From Kosakonia sacchari (lineage in GTDB: Bacteria; Pseudomonadota; Gammaproteobacteria; Enterobacterales; Enterobacteriaceae): 64,000 nt of DNA. Positions within the stretch are counted from its first letter, which is position 1. Each line of letters opens with the position of its first letter. Below are positions 1-14,177 of the stretch, piece after piece. The position numbers were made by a program, and so were the translations under genes. Where the stretch lies: the NCBI GenBank assembly GCA_900109485.1, contig FOAY01000017.1, positions 1 to 64,000 of the forward strand, in the 5' to 3' direction. A model generated the notes under the pieces. It was not told the origin of the DNA and ran no database searches. It was given only the letters and a program-made list of their open reading frames with translations.

Positions 1-219
1 ATTTCCCATGTAATAGGTCACTTAAAGGGTAAAACAGCCCTTCGATTGTTCAGTAAATTTCCTTACTTACGGAAGAATAAGTTGTGGGGCAATCACTTCT
101 GGGCACGGGGTTACTGCGTGGATACCGTAGGTATAAACGAAGAAATGATAAGAAAGTACGTGAAGTACCAGGAAAAGCATGAAGTTGAAGAGAGCCAACT
201 TCAACTAAAAGAGGTGTGA
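1..219 (+). CDS. tnpA: IS200/IS605 family transposase TnpA, C-terminal part
   Basis: The open frame from base 1 encodes 72 residues that match the C-terminal half of the single-domain Y1 HUH transposase of IS200 elements, which cut and join single-stranded DNA. The segment GHLKGKTALRLF is followed by LWGNHFWARGYCVDTVG and IRKYVKYQE; the tyrosine in RKYVKYQ is in the position of the catalytic Tyr of the family. The HUH motif should lie upstream, outside the window. No frameshift or internal stop is seen in the visible part. The TnpB partner of IS605 is not seen here, consistent with an IS200-type element carrying tnpA alone. Confidence 0.85.
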   Translation: MSHVIGHLKGKTALRLFSKFPYLRKNKLWGNHFWARGYCVDTVGINEEMIRKYVKYQEKHEVEESQLQLKEV

Positions 220-273
220 AGGGAAGGCTCTCAGAGTCTGGACTTAGTACGCCCCTATGGGGCGCTATCAATG

Positions 274-298
274 CCACCTGCTATGCAGGTGGTTTTTT
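274..298 (+). terminator. Hairpin plus T-run at the IS right end
   Basis: Stem CCACCTGC (274-281) and GCAGGTGG (285-292) with a TAT loop is followed by six T residues (293-298). It looks like a rho-independent terminator for tnpA and probably also forms the structured right end recognised by the transposase. The uge stop codon (297-299, minus strand) overlaps the T-run. Confidence 0.6.
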
Positions 299-1301
299 AC
301 ACCTTATAAAAGTCTCTGTACCACTCAACAAAGCGTTTCACCCCTTCTTTAACCGAGGTTTGCGGTTTAAAACCGATTGTTTCGTAGAGCGGTTGAGTAT
401 CTGCGCTGGTCTCCAGCACATCGCCCGGTTGAATCGGCAGCATATTTTTCTGTGCTTCAATGCCCAGCGCCTCTTCCAGCGCCGTAATGTAATCCATCAA
501 CTCCACCGGCGAGCTATTGCCGATGTTATAGACATGGTAAGGCGCAGAGCTGCTGGCCGGCGTGCCGGTTTCAACCGTCCAGGCCGGGTTGGCCTGCGGG
601 ATCACCTCCTGCATACGGACAATCGCTTCAACAATATCGTCGATATAGGTGAAGTCGCGCTTCATCTTGCCGTAGTTATAAACGTCGATGCTTTTGCCTT
701 CCAGCATCGCTTTGGTGAATTTAAACAGCGCCATGTCCGGGCGGCCCCACGGACCATAAACAGTGAAGAAACGCAAACCGGTAGTCGGTAATCCATAAAG
801 ATGAGAGTACGTGTGGGACATCAACTCATTGGCTTTTTTGGTTGCCGCATACAGCGAAACCGGATGATCAACAGAATCATCAGTAGAGAACGGCATTTTA
901 CGGTTCAGGCCATAAACGGAACTGGAGGAGGCATAGAGCAGATGCTGCACTTTATTATGGCGGCAACCTTCCAGTACGTTCAGATGCCCAATGAGATTTG
1001 ATTCGGCATAAACATGCGGATTTTCCAGCGAGTAGCGTACGCCAGCCTGCGCCGCTAAATGGATCACCCGGTCGAATTTCTCCGTCGCAAACAGCTGTGC
1101 CATATTTTCACGGTCGGCGAGGTCAATCTTGTGGAAGCTGAAGCCGGGTGAGGCCAGCAGATCCAGGCGCGCCTGTTTCAGGCTCACATCGTAATAATCA
1201 TTGAGATTATCAATCCCTACAACCTGGTGGCCTGCCTGCAAAAGGCGCTCGCTGACGTGGAAGCCGATAAAGCCGGCCGCGCCGGTAACCAGAAATTTCA
1301 T
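297..1301 (-). CDS. uge: UDP-glucuronate 4-epimerase
   Basis: A 334-residue short-chain dehydrogenase/reductase of the extended type. It likely interconverts UDP-glucuronate and UDP-galacturonate to supply galacturonate for capsule or lipopolysaccharide core. The NAD-binding GAAGFIG motif is at residues 7-13 and the catalytic YAATK (Tyr151, Lys155) follows an SSSS stretch near 125-128. The protein is full length and ends ...WYRDFYKV, like Klebsiella Uge as I remember it. The ATG start at 1301 is the first residue of the conserved MKFLVTGAAGFIG. Its 3' end is abutted by an IS200-type element, so any downstream gene of the polysaccharide locus has been separated from it. It is divergent from wzzB. 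Confidence 0.85.
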   Translation of the reverse strand: MKFLVTGAAGFIGFHVSERLLQAGHQVVGIDNLNDYYDVSLKQARLDLLASPGFSFHKIDLADRENMAQLFATEKFDRVIHLAAQAGVRYSLENPHVYAESNLIGHLNVLEGCRHNKVQHLLYASSSSVYGLNRKMPFSTDDSVDHPVSLYAATKKANELMSHTYSHLYGLPTTGLRFFTVYGPWGRPDMALFKFTKAMLEGKSIDVYNYGKMKRDFTYIDDIVEAIVRMQEVIPQANPAWTVETGTPASSSAPYHVYNIGNSSPVELMDYITALEEALGIEAQKNMLPIQPGDVLETSADTQPLYETIGFKPQTSVKEGVKRFVEWYRDFYKV

Positions 1302-1503
1302 CTCTCATCCTTTATGACATCTAATACAATTCGCATATTGTATGATGCTGACAGGCTAATCGCTATAAGTTAAAGGATTTATCATTTGGTACAAAAAATG
1401 AACGATAAACATTTTTTAAATATTATCCTATAGAAAAAAAAGCAGGGGGGCCTAAACTCGCGCACTATAATATTTTTTCATGCATGTCTTATCTAAGGTT
1501 GCT

Positions 1504-2487
1504 ATGACGTACGAAAAAAATAACCACCAGACTGAGCTAAATAACGCGCAGGAACAGATTGATTTCATTGATGTGTTATTGCAAATCTGGCGAGGGAAGT
1601 GGTTTGTGGCAATGTTCGTTGCAGTGAGCATTATCCTTGCTGTTGCTTATATAAACGTTGCAAAAGAGAAATGGACATCGGTCGCGGTGATCAGTTCGCC
1701 TGACGCCGGGCAGATTGCTGCTTATTCGAACGCCATGAGCGTAATAATTAATACTCCCAACTTTGATATCAACGATATTCAACAGCGTGTCATTACGCGT
1801 TTTAATGCCGCATTTTCTGCTCTGGCGGAGACGCTAAAGAACCAGGAAAAGCCGGAAAACCTTACGATTGCCGCCTCGGTTCAGGGACAGCCATTACCGT
1901 TGAAAGTGACCTACGTTGGCCCAACGGCTAAAGAAGCTCAGCAGAAACTGGCGCAATATATTGAACAAATCGACCAAAAAATTGGCAAAGAGCTGGTCGA
2001 AGACTTACAAAACAATATTCATGCGCAAACCTCGAATCTGATTGAATCGTTGTCCACACAAGAAAAAGTGGCGCAGGAACAAAAGGATCTGCGGATTAAA
2101 CAGATTGCGCAGGCGCTTACGATTGCTAAAGAAGCAGGTGTGCAGGCTCCGCAAGTTCAGCAGGCGGAGAATATTTCGCAGGATAACATGTTCCTGCTTG
2201 GCAGTACGGCGCTGGAATCGATGATTAAGAATGAATCATCCCGACCGCTGGTCTTCTCTGATGATTACTTTAAAACCCGGCAGAATTTGCTGGTCTTGCA
2301 GTCGATTTCAGTAGACCCGCAAACTATCCATGCTTATCGCTATGTAATGAAACCATCGCTACCCGCTTTCCGTGACAGCCCGAAAAAAGCGTTAACGCTG
2401 GTACTGGCCACGTTGCTGGGAGGGGGGATCGGGGCGGGATTCGTATTGGTACGCAATGCCATCAGGGCTTATCAAGTGAAGCAGTAA
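1504..2487 (+). CDS. wzzB: O-antigen chain length determinant protein
   Basis: A polysaccharide co-polymerase of the inner membrane that sets the modal chain length of O-antigen made by Wzy. From the ATG at 1504 it has 327 residues. A conserved N-terminal stretch EQIDFIDVLLQIWRGKW leads into a first membrane segment (about residues 33-52). A long periplasmic region with coiled-coil character follows, then a second membrane segment near the C-terminus (about 295-318, rich in Gly). I chose ATG 1504 over the upstream ATG at 1480 because AAGG (1495-1498) sits 5 bases upstream of it and WzzB proteins normally begin MTxE. It lies next to the his operon, as in other enterics, but ugd/gnd are not adjacent here; uge and an IS take that place. 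Confidence 0.9.
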   Translation: MTYEKNNHQTELNNAQEQIDFIDVLLQIWRGKWFVAMFVAVSIILAVAYINVAKEKWTSVAVISSPDAGQIAAYSNAMSVIINTPNFDINDIQQRVITRFNAAFSALAETLKNQEKPENLTIAASVQGQPLPLKVTYVGPTAKEAQQKLAQYIEQIDQKIGKELVEDLQNNIHAQTSNLIESLSTQEKVAQEQKDLRIKQIAQALTIAKEAGVQAPQVQQAENISQDNMFLLGSTALESMIKNESSRPLVFSDDYFKTRQNLLVLQSISVDPQTIHAYRYVMKPSLPAFRDSPKKALTLVLATLLGGGIGAGFVLVRNAIRAYQVKQ

Positions 2488-2526
2488 ACAAACCGCTTTC
2501 ACTGGAGAGGGATCCAGCAGAACAAT

Positions 2527-2552
2527 AAAAACCGGGCAGCGCCCGGTTTTTT
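2527..2552. terminator. Bidirectional terminator between wzzB and hisIE
   Basis: ACCGGGC (2531-2537), AGC loop, GCCCGGT (2541-2547), with A-rich sequence on the left and a T-run on the right. It can end transcription of wzzB on the plus strand and of the his operon on the minus strand. Confidence 0.85.
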
Positions 2553-2557
2553 ACGCC

Positions 2558-3162
2558 TTACTGATGCCGCTTGCGCAGGTTCTCAATTACGGTCGTCAGA
2601 TCCAACTGCTGATCCTGCAACAGCACCAGCAGGTGATACATCAGGTCAGAGGCTTCATTCGTCAGCTCTTCGCGGTCGTGTACGGTCGCCGCCAGCGCCG
2701 TTTCCACACCTTCTTCGCCGACTTTTTGCGCGATACGCTTGGTGCCGCTGGCATACAGTCTGGCCGTATAGGAACTGGCCGGATCGGCGGTTTTACGCGA
2801 TGCCAGCAGCTCTTCAAGTTGATACAGGAACAACCACTGATGGCTATTATCGCCAAAGCAACTTGAGGTGCCAGTGTGGCAGGTCGGTCCAATCGGGTTT
2901 ACCAGCACCAGCAGGGTATCGTTGTCACAGTCCGGGGCAATATTAACCAGATTAAGGAAGTGGCCAGAGGTTTCCCCTTTGGTCCACAAACGCCCTTTGG
3001 TGCGGGAGAAAAAGGTCACTTTACCGCTTTCCAGCGTCTTCGCCAGCGCCTCTTTGTTCATATAACCCAGCATCAGCACTTCGCCGGAAACCGCATGTTG
3101 CACCACGGCGGGCAGCAGTCCGTCGGTTTTTTCCCAGTCCAGTTGGGCCAGTTGTTGCTCTG

Positions 3163-3169
<7 letters not shown>
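2558..3169 (-). CDS. hisI: Bifunctional phosphoribosyl-AMP cyclohydrolase / phosphoribosyl-ATP pyrophosphatase
   Basis: HisIE catalyses the second and third steps of histidine synthesis: it hydrolyses phosphoribosyl-ATP to phosphoribosyl-AMP (C-terminal domain) and opens the purine ring (N-terminal domain). The 203-residue length fits the fused enteric enzyme. The N-terminal domain has GYMNKEAL and a CDNDTLLV...GPTCHTG segment carrying metal-binding Asp/Cys residues. The C-terminal part has the helical [10 protein letters not shown] signature of the pyrophosphatase. It is the last gene of the his operon; its start overlaps the hisF stop by 7 bases, which implies translational coupling. It is followed by a bidirectional terminator. 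Confidence 0.97.
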
Positions 3170-8680
<5,511 letters not shown>

Positions 8681-8684
8681 GGCC

Positions 8685-9584
8685 TTACTCCATCATCTTC
8701 TCAATCGGCAGAACCAGGATGGAGCTGGCGCCCAGCGCTTTCAGTTTTTCCATCGTTTCCCAGAACAGGGTTTCGCTGCTCACCATGTGCATTGCCACGC
8801 GCTGCTGGTCGCCCGCCAGCGGCAGAATGGTTGGGCGTTCAGCGCCCGGCAGCAGGGCAACAACTTCTTCCAGACGCTCGCTTGGCGCGTGCATCATGAT
8901 GTATTTCGATTCGCGGGCCTGAATAACGCCCTGGATGCGGGTCAGCAGTTTATCGATCAGTTGCTGTTTGGCGTCGCTCATCTCGCCGTCGCGCTGGATA
9001 AGGCACGCTTTCGAGCGGTAAATCACTTCGACTTCGCGCAGACCGTTAGCTTCCAGCGTGGCGCCGGTTGATACCAGGTCGCAAATCGCGTCGGCCAGAC
9101 CGGCGCGCGGGGCAACTTCAACAGAACCATTCAGCAGACAGGATTTGAAAGAGACGCCTTTCTGATCCAGATAGCGTTTCAGCAGGTGCGGGTAAGAGGT
9201 GGCGATACGTTTGCCGTCCAGCGCTTCCGGGCCGTTCCAGGACTCATCCACCGGCGTGGCCAGCGACAGGCGGCAACCACCGAAATCGAGACGGCGCAGG
9301 GTGAAGTAGCGCGGATCTTCGCCCTGCGCGCGGCGGGTCAGCAACTCTTCTTCCAGCACGTTCTCGCCAATAATGCCCAGGTCAACGACGCCGTCCATGA
9401 TAAGCCCCGGAATGTCGTCATCGCGTACGCGCAGAATATCGATCGGCATATTTTCCGCCAGCGCGATCAGACGCTGCGTGTGCAGGTTGATCTTAATGCC
9501 GCAACGGGCCAGAAGTTCGCGAGAGTCATCGCTCAGGCGGCCGGATTTCTGAATAGCTATGCGTAAACGCGTGTTATCTAACAT
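8685..9584 (-). CDS. hisG: ATP phosphoribosyltransferase
   Basis: HisG condenses ATP and PRPP in the committed step of histidine synthesis and is inhibited by histidine. The ATG at 9584 ([17 protein letters not shown]) gives 299 residues, the standard long form with a C-terminal ACT-like regulatory domain. The in-frame extension upstream runs through the attenuator and is not coding. The first structural gene of the operon, it is preceded by the leader peptide and terminator described separately. Confidence 0.98.
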   Translation of the reverse strand: MLDNTRLRIAIQKSGRLSDDSRELLARCGIKINLHTQRLIALAENMPIDILRVRDDDIPGLIMDGVVDLGIIGENVLEEELLTRRAQGEDPRYFTLRRLDFGGCRLSLATPVDESWNGPEALDGKRIATSYPHLLKRYLDQKGVSFKSCLLNGSVEVAPRAGLADAICDLVSTGATLEANGLREVEVIYRSKACLIQRDGEMSDAKQQLIDKLLTRIQGVIQARESKYIMMHAPSERLEEVVALLPGAERPTILPLAGDQQRVAMHMVSSETLFWETMEKLKALGASSILVLPIEKMME

Positions 9585-9618
9585 TCTGTTGTCCTCGTTA
9601 TCCTGCTGAATTTGGTTC

Positions 9619-9655
9619 AAAAAAAAGCCCCCGGAAGAAGATCTTCCGGGGGCTT
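9619..9655 (-). terminator. his operon attenuator terminator
   Basis: On the minus strand the stem AGCCCCCGGAAG / CTTCCGGGGGCT (9626-9637 with 9643-9654) is followed by a run of eight T. It lies between hisL and hisG and is the classical attenuator. Ribosome stalling on the His codons of hisL under histidine starvation should favour the alternative antiterminator pairing. Confidence 0.92.
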
Positions 9656-9716
9656 TCTCTGCGTTCATGCACCACTGGAAGATCCAAACGTCTTCCAGCA
9701 CACATCGCCTGAAAGA

Positions 9717-9767
9717 CTAGTCAGGATGATGGTGATGATGGTGGTGTTTAAATTGAACGCGGGTCAT
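9717..9767 (-). CDS. hisL: his operon leader peptide
   Basis: A 16-codon open frame reading MTRVQFKHHHHHHHPD, with seven consecutive histidine codons, identical to my recollection of the E. coli leader peptide. ATG at 9767-9765, TAG stop at 9719-9717. It senses charged tRNA-His through translation speed and controls the attenuator just downstream. Confidence 0.97.
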   Translation of the reverse strand: MTRVQFKHHHHHHHPD

Positions 9768-9805
9768 AAAATTCTCAATGAATGCTTATTCACATAATGC
9801 TGATT

Positions 9806-9835
9806 AACCTAAACCACTTTAGCTGACAAACGCAA
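9806..9835 (-). promoter_or_regulatory. his operon promoter
   Basis: On the minus strand TTGCGT (9835-9830) and TAGGTT (9811-9806) are separated by 18 bases and lie about 40 bases upstream of hisL. The arrangement and the AAAGTGGTTTAGGTT segment match the known his promoter of Escherichia/Salmonella. Confidence 0.75.
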
Positions 9836-9943
9836 GGGCTTTTTTAATCATTCATTCATTTCATATACATTGTATGAATTGTCAGTTGTCGCTGGCTGGC
9901 GTAGCCTTGAAGAGTCAGGTGCCGGAAAGGAAGGGGAGGAAGC

Positions 9944-10768
9944 ATGAAAAAGGTAGCAATTGTCGGGTTAGGATGGCTGGGCATGCCGCTGGCATTATCA
10001 TTAATGGCGCGGGGCTGGCAGGTGACCGGCAGCAAAACCCGCCCCGATGGCGTGGAAGCCGCGCGCATGTGCGGTATCGAAAGTTATTTGCTGAATCTCG
10101 AGCCGGAACTGGTGTGTGATACGGACGATCTCGACGCGCTGATGAACGTCGATGCGCTGGTGATTACGCTTCCCGCGCGGCGCAGCGGGCCTGGCGAAGC
10201 GTTCTATTTGCAGGCGGTGCAGGAAATTGTTGACAGCGCGCTGGCGTATCGTATTCCGCGCATCATCTTTACCAGTTCGACGTCGGTATATGGCGATGCA
10301 GCTGGCGTCGTGAAAGAGAGCACGCCGCGCGAGCCGGTGACGGCCAGCGGGCGGGTGCTGAAAGAGCTGGAAGACTGGCTGCACAATTTGCCGGGGACTT
10401 CCGTTGATATTCTGCGCCTGGCGGGGCTTGTTGGGCCTGCGCGCCACCCGGGGCGATTCCTCGCCGGAAAAACCGCGCCCGACGGCCAGCATGGCGTTAA
10501 TCTGGTGCACCTGGAAGATGTCATTGCGGCTATCACGCTGCTGTTACAGGCGCCCAAAGGCGGGCATATCTACAACCTTTGTGCGCCAGCTCATCCATCA
10601 CGGGAAAGTTTTTATCCGCAGATGGCGCGCCAGCTTGGACTGGCACCGCCGCATTTTCTCGAATCAACCGCTCGCGAGAAGGGCAAAGTGATTGATGGCA
10701 GCCGGATTTGCAATGAGCTGGGCTTCGAATATCTCTACCCCGATCCGTTTAATATGCCGCTGTCGTGA
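9944..10768 (+). CDS. yeeZ: NAD(P)-binding epimerase/reductase-like protein YeeZ
   Basis: A 274-residue protein of the extended SDR superfamily, found next to the his operon in enterics and of no firmly known reaction. A dinucleotide-binding GLGWLGMPLA is at residues 8-17, and TSSTSVYGD near residue 110 resembles the Ser/Tyr region of sugar-nucleotide epimerases, although the usual YxxxK is not obvious. GGAGGAAGC directly precedes the ATG and supports the start. It is divergent from hisL. The LysR gene yeeY, which lies beside yeeZ in E. coli, is absent here; plaP follows instead. Confidence 0.88.
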   Translation: MKKVAIVGLGWLGMPLALSLMARGWQVTGSKTRPDGVEAARMCGIESYLLNLEPELVCDTDDLDALMNVDALVITLPARRSGPGEAFYLQAVQEIVDSALAYRIPRIIFTSSTSVYGDAAGVVKESTPREPVTASGRVLKELEDWLHNLPGTSVDILRLAGLVGPARHPGRFLAGKTAPDGQHGVNLVHLEDVIAAITLLLQAPKGGHIYNLCAPAHPSRESFYPQMARQLGLAPPHFLESTAREKGKVIDGSRICNELGFEYLYPDPFNMPLS

Positions 10769-10838
10769 CGATTTTTGTGCAAAAAATGCTATTAGTATGA
10801 TTAATAGTTCGCCAAAGGCTTAAAAATCAGTCAATTGA

Positions 10839-10905
10839 TTGCACCAATGCAGTGAGTTGGTTTGCACTGTATTGTCATCGCGCCTCAATCTGGTGCAAAA
10901 TGTGC
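10839..10905 (+). promoter_or_regulatory. Possible sigma-54/NtrC-type control region upstream of plaP (weak)
   Basis: TTGCACCAA (10839-10847) and GCACTGTATTG (10864-10874) resemble left halves of the two glnA NtrC sites. TGGTGC-N6-TGC (10891-10905) has the GG-N10-GC spacing of sigma-54 promoters but lacks the usual CAC. The three together are suggestive only; the match to consensus is partial. Confidence 0.25.
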
Positions 10906-10925
10906 CGCTGCAAAAAATAGAGAGT

Positions 10926-10956
10926 AACCGACCTTAATCCGTCGGTTATTTTTTTT
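10926..10956 (+). terminator. Intrinsic terminator between yeeZ and plaP
   Basis: AACCGAC (10926-10932), 8-base loop, GTCGGTT (10941-10947), followed by A and eight T. It could end yeeZ transcription. If plaP transcription starts upstream of it (see the weak sigma-54-like site), it would act as a leader attenuator. Confidence 0.7.
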
Positions 10957-11107
10957 GCGGGCAAAAACGTCATTCAATAAAAGAGGCCGGGCTTCGTACC
11001 GGATAGATACACATTTAAAAACCGACAGTCGTTGTCGCTGAGGAAAGAACACAAAATGGGGCAATTTTTTGCTTTTGCGGCGGTACACACCGTTCTGGGA
11101 GATAGCC

Positions 11108-12466
11108 ATGTCGCATAACGTTACTCCAAAAACCTCTCGCGTGGAATTACGTAAGACCCTTACGTTAATTCCGGTTGTAATGATGGGCCTTGCCTATATG
11201 CAGCCGATGACGCTGTTCGATACATTTGGTATCGTCTCCGGCCTGACCGATGGTCATGTCGCAACCGCTTATGCGTTTGCGCTGGTCGCCATCCTCTTTA
11301 CTGCCTTGAGCTACGGTAAGCTGGTGCGCCGCTTCCCGTCCGCAGGCTCTGCGTACACCTACGCACAAAAATCTATTTCTCCGGCTGTCGGCTTTATGGT
11401 CGGCTGGTCATCGCTGCTGGACTACCTGTTCATGCCGATGATCAACATTCTGCTGGCGAAAATTTACTTCGAAGCGCTGGTGCCGTCCGTACCGTCGTGG
11501 CTCTTCGTGGTCGCGCTGGTGGCTTTCATGACCATCTCTAACCTGCGCAGCATCAAGACCGTGGCGAACTTCAACACCCTGATCGTGATCCTGCAAATGG
11601 GCATCGTCGCGGTCATTGTCGGCCTGATCATTTACGGCGTTTCACACGGTGAAGGTGCGGGCACGCTGGTCAGTTCCCGTCCGTTCTGGTCTGAAGGCGC
11701 GCACGTTGTGCCGATGATCACTGGCGCAACCATTTTGTGCTTCTCGTTCCTCGGTTTTGACGGCATCTCCTCGCTGTCTGAAGAGACCAAAGACGCTGAA
11801 CGCGTGATCCCGCGCGCTATCTTCCTCACCGCCCTGATCGGCGGCGTGGTGTTTATCGCGGCATCTTACTTCCTGCAACTCTACTTCCCGGACATCTCCC
11901 GCTTTAAAGATCCGGACGCTTCACAGCCGGAAATCATGCTGTACGTTGCCGGTAAAACCTTCCAGTGGGGCGTGCTGATCTTCTCCAGCGTTACCGTACT
12001 GGCTTCCGGTATGGCGGCGCATGCGGGCGTCTCCCGTTTGATGTACGTAATGGGCCGCGACGGCGTGTTCCCGTCCCGTTTCTTCGGCTATGTGCATCCG
12101 AAATGGCGTACCCCAGCGTGGAACGTTCTGTTGGTTGGCGCGATTGCGCTGCTGGCGATTAAATTCGACCTGGTCACGGCAACGGCGCTGATTAACTTTG
12201 GTGCGCTGGTGGCATTCACCTTTGTGAACCTGTCGGTGATCTCGCAGTTCTGGATCCGTGAAAAACGCAACAAAACGCTGAAAGATCACTTCAACTACCT
12301 GGTTCTGCCGGTATGCGGTGCGCTGACAGTGGGCGCGCTGTGGATCAACCTTGAGCAGAGCTCAATGATTCTGGGCCTCATCTGGGGCGCAATCGGCCTG
12401 GTTTATCTGGCCTGTGTCACCCGCAGCTTCCGCAACCCGGTGCCGCAGTACGAAGATATCGCGTAA
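11108..12466 (+). CDS. plaP: Putrescine importer PlaP (APC family)
   Basis: A 452-residue amino acid-polyamine-organocation transporter of the inner membrane. It has about 12 hydrophobic segments and near-identity in many stretches to E. coli PlaP (YeeF), a low-affinity putrescine:H+ symporter. The N-terminal [20 protein letters not shown] and [18 protein letters not shown] are family signatures. The ATG at 11108 (MSHNV) is preceded by GGGAG six bases upstream and matches the E. coli start; the in-frame ATG at 11069 is rejected. It is a single-gene unit ended by the terminator at 12485-12517. Confidence 0.93.
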   Translation: MSHNVTPKTSRVELRKTLTLIPVVMMGLAYMQPMTLFDTFGIVSGLTDGHVATAYAFALVAILFTALSYGKLVRRFPSAGSAYTYAQKSISPAVGFMVGWSSLLDYLFMPMINILLAKIYFEALVPSVPSWLFVVALVAFMTISNLRSIKTVANFNTLIVILQMGIVAVIVGLIIYGVSHGEGAGTLVSSRPFWSEGAHVVPMITGATILCFSFLGFDGISSLSEETKDAERVIPRAIFLTALIGGVVFIAASYFLQLYFPDISRFKDPDASQPEIMLYVAGKTFQWGVLIFSSVTVLASGMAAHAGVSRLMYVMGRDGVFPSRFFGYVHPKWRTPAWNVLLVGAIALLAIKFDLVTATALINFGALVAFTFVNLSVISQFWIREKRNKTLKDHFNYLVLPVCGALTVGALWINLEQSSMILGLIWGAIGLVYLACVTRSFRNPVPQYEDIA

Positions 12467-12484
12467 CTCGCTTTACGCAGAGAC

Positions 12485-12517
12485 AAAAAACCGGAGGTCA
12501 AGGCCTCCGGTTTTTTT
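12485..12517. terminator. Bidirectional terminator between plaP and sbcB
   Basis: CCGGAGG (12491-12497) pairs with CCTCCGG (12504-12510), with A6 on the left and T7 on the right. It serves the convergent genes plaP and sbcB. Confidence 0.9.
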
Positions 12518-12543
12518 ATGCTTTCAGGTCAGGCTACTCGCGC

Positions 12544-13968
12544 TCAGACAATCTCTTCCGCGTACTGCCACAGTGCCTTCAGCAGCGCCTGCTTTTCACT
12601 GTTACCGTCGTGTTGCTGGAACAGCGCCTGGATCTGTTCGGCGTACTGTTGCAAATGCTCTGGCGTAAAGACGTTACGGCGATGCTGCAACCAGCGCTGC
12701 TGCTCGTTTTCATCCAGCGTACCGGGGAAGTTGCGCGCCCGGTAGTTAAACAGCAGCTTTTCAATGCGCCCGTCGGCAAAGGTAATATCGAGAGCGGGCA
12801 GGTTACGCGGCTCGGTTTCGAGCAGGATTTTCATCGCTGCGCGGTCGGCATCGCTGAAAAAGCCGTTGTAGATCTGCGCATCAACATTCTCTGACGGCAC
12901 GAAGGGTTCGGCTTCGGCAAAAATGGCCAGCACTTTTTCCCGCACCTGCGGGTTGTCGCGCAGAATTTGCAGGTTATCAAGACACTGTTGGCGGTTAATG
13001 CCCAGACGCTCCGCATCCTGCGGGCGCAGCGTATTGGCCTGCGCCAGCACCGGGCATTTATTCAGATGCACCAGCTTCACCGGCACTGCTGCGTTCTCGC
13101 CGAGATCCGCTTTTGGCGTGTACAGACGCTCGCGCAGCGCATCGGCATCCAGTTCCAGCAGCGGCGACATATCGCCCGCGAGATCCACCATAATCACCGC
13201 GTTGCGGTTCTCCGGGTGCCAGGCCAGCGGCGCAACCCAACTGGTATTGCCGCGCCACGCGCCGAACATGCCGGAAACGTGTACCAGCGGCTTCATCTGC
13301 GGAACATCGATCAGCGCCGCCAGTTTCTGCTTGTTGCGATGGCTATAGAGATAGTCAAACAGCTTCGGCTGTTTTGCTTTAACCAGCTGCGCCATCGCAA
13401 TGGTGGCGTACACATCGGCCATCGCATCGTGTGCATTACTGTGTTCGATACCGTTGGCTTTCGTCAGATGTTCAAGGCGAAAACTCGGCAGGCCGTCGTC
13501 GTTCTCCGGCCAGTTGATACCCTCCGGGCGCAGGGCGTAGCAGGCGCGCATCACATCCAGCAGATCCCAGCGCGAATTGTTGTTCTGCCAGCTCCAGGCG
13601 TACGGATCGTAAAAGTTGCGATAAAAGATATTGCGTGTGACTTCGTCGTCAAAACGCACATTGTTGTAACCGAGTACGCAGGTTTTCGGCACGGTAAAGA
13701 GATCGTGAATTCGCCGGGCGAACGCGGCCTCGTTCTCGCCTTTGGCGCGCGCAATCTGCGGCGTGATACCGGTGATCAGCACCGCTTCAGGCTGCGGCAG
13801 GTAATCATCCGCCGGTTTACAGTAGAAAACTTCCGGCTCGCCGATGACATTAAAATCGGCATCAGTACGCAGCGCGGCGAACTGCGCCGGGCGATCCAGC
13901 GCCGGGCTGGTACCGAAAGTCTCATAATCGTGAAAGAGAAAAGTGGGCGTTGCGGCGGAATCAGACAC
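12544..13968 (-). CDS. sbcB: Exodeoxyribonuclease I
   Basis: ExoI degrades single-stranded DNA 3'-5' and acts in mismatch repair and recombination. The 474-residue protein has a DEDDh (DnaQ-like) exonuclease fold with the first acidic pair in FLFHDYETFG (Asp14, Glu16), NVRFDDEVTRN near residue 108, and SNAHDAMADV holding the catalytic His and Asp near 180-185. The SH3-like and C-terminal helical domains follow. The start is GTG at 13968; an AGGA lies about 10 bases upstream. The alternative frame from ATG 13979 does not encode ExoI. Confidence 0.96.
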   Translation of the reverse strand: MSDSAATPTFLFHDYETFGTSPALDRPAQFAALRTDADFNVIGEPEVFYCKPADDYLPQPEAVLITGITPQIARAKGENEAAFARRIHDLFTVPKTCVLGYNNVRFDDEVTRNIFYRNFYDPYAWSWQNNNSRWDLLDVMRACYALRPEGINWPENDDGLPSFRLEHLTKANGIEHSNAHDAMADVYATIAMAQLVKAKQPKLFDYLYSHRNKQKLAALIDVPQMKPLVHVSGMFGAWRGNTSWVAPLAWHPENRNAVIMVDLAGDMSPLLELDADALRERLYTPKADLGENAAVPVKLVHLNKCPVLAQANTLRPQDAERLGINRQQCLDNLQILRDNPQVREKVLAIFAEAEPFVPSENVDAQIYNGFFSDADRAAMKILLETEPRNLPALDITFADGRIEKLLFNYRARNFPGTLDENEQQRWLQHRRNVFTPEHLQQYAEQIQALFQQHDGNSEKQALLKALWQYAEEIV

Positions 13969-14177
13969 CAGTTGCTCATCCTGTCAGTAAATATGTCGCT
14001 TATGGTAAACCATCCCCCCTGTGTACCGAAGAAAAACCGGTCACTGTTCCGCAGAACCTCGCAAAAACAGTGCGTTAAAACTGATCTGTGTCACATTTTT
14101 TTGCAATTTAATCAGGTAACGACACGCGAAGTTCCGTAAAAAGGACAGCGATTTTAGATGCTATTGAGGATATTTCA

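Larger units (their letters stand above)
1..299 (+). mobile_element. IS200/IS605-family insertion sequence, right end only
   Basis: The window opens inside a small insertion sequence. It holds the 3' part of a TnpA gene (stop at 217-219) followed by about 80 non-coding bases with two short perfect hairpins, 251-255/259-263 and 274-281/285-292, both with a TAT loop. A short Y1 transposase followed by subterminal hairpins rather than inverted terminal repeats is typical of IS200/IS605. The exact outer boundary is not certain; it lies at or just before the stop codon of uge, so the element appears to sit directly against the 3' end of that gene. The left end is outside the window. Confidence 0.75.

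Noticed and set aside
1302..1503. JUMPstart/ops element expected upstream of polysaccharide genes
   Set aside because: No GGCGGTAG ops core was found in the uge-wzzB gap.
9717..9767. Simple-sequence repeat ATGGTG-like tract as a microsatellite
   Set aside because: The tract is the seven His codons of hisL read on the other strand.
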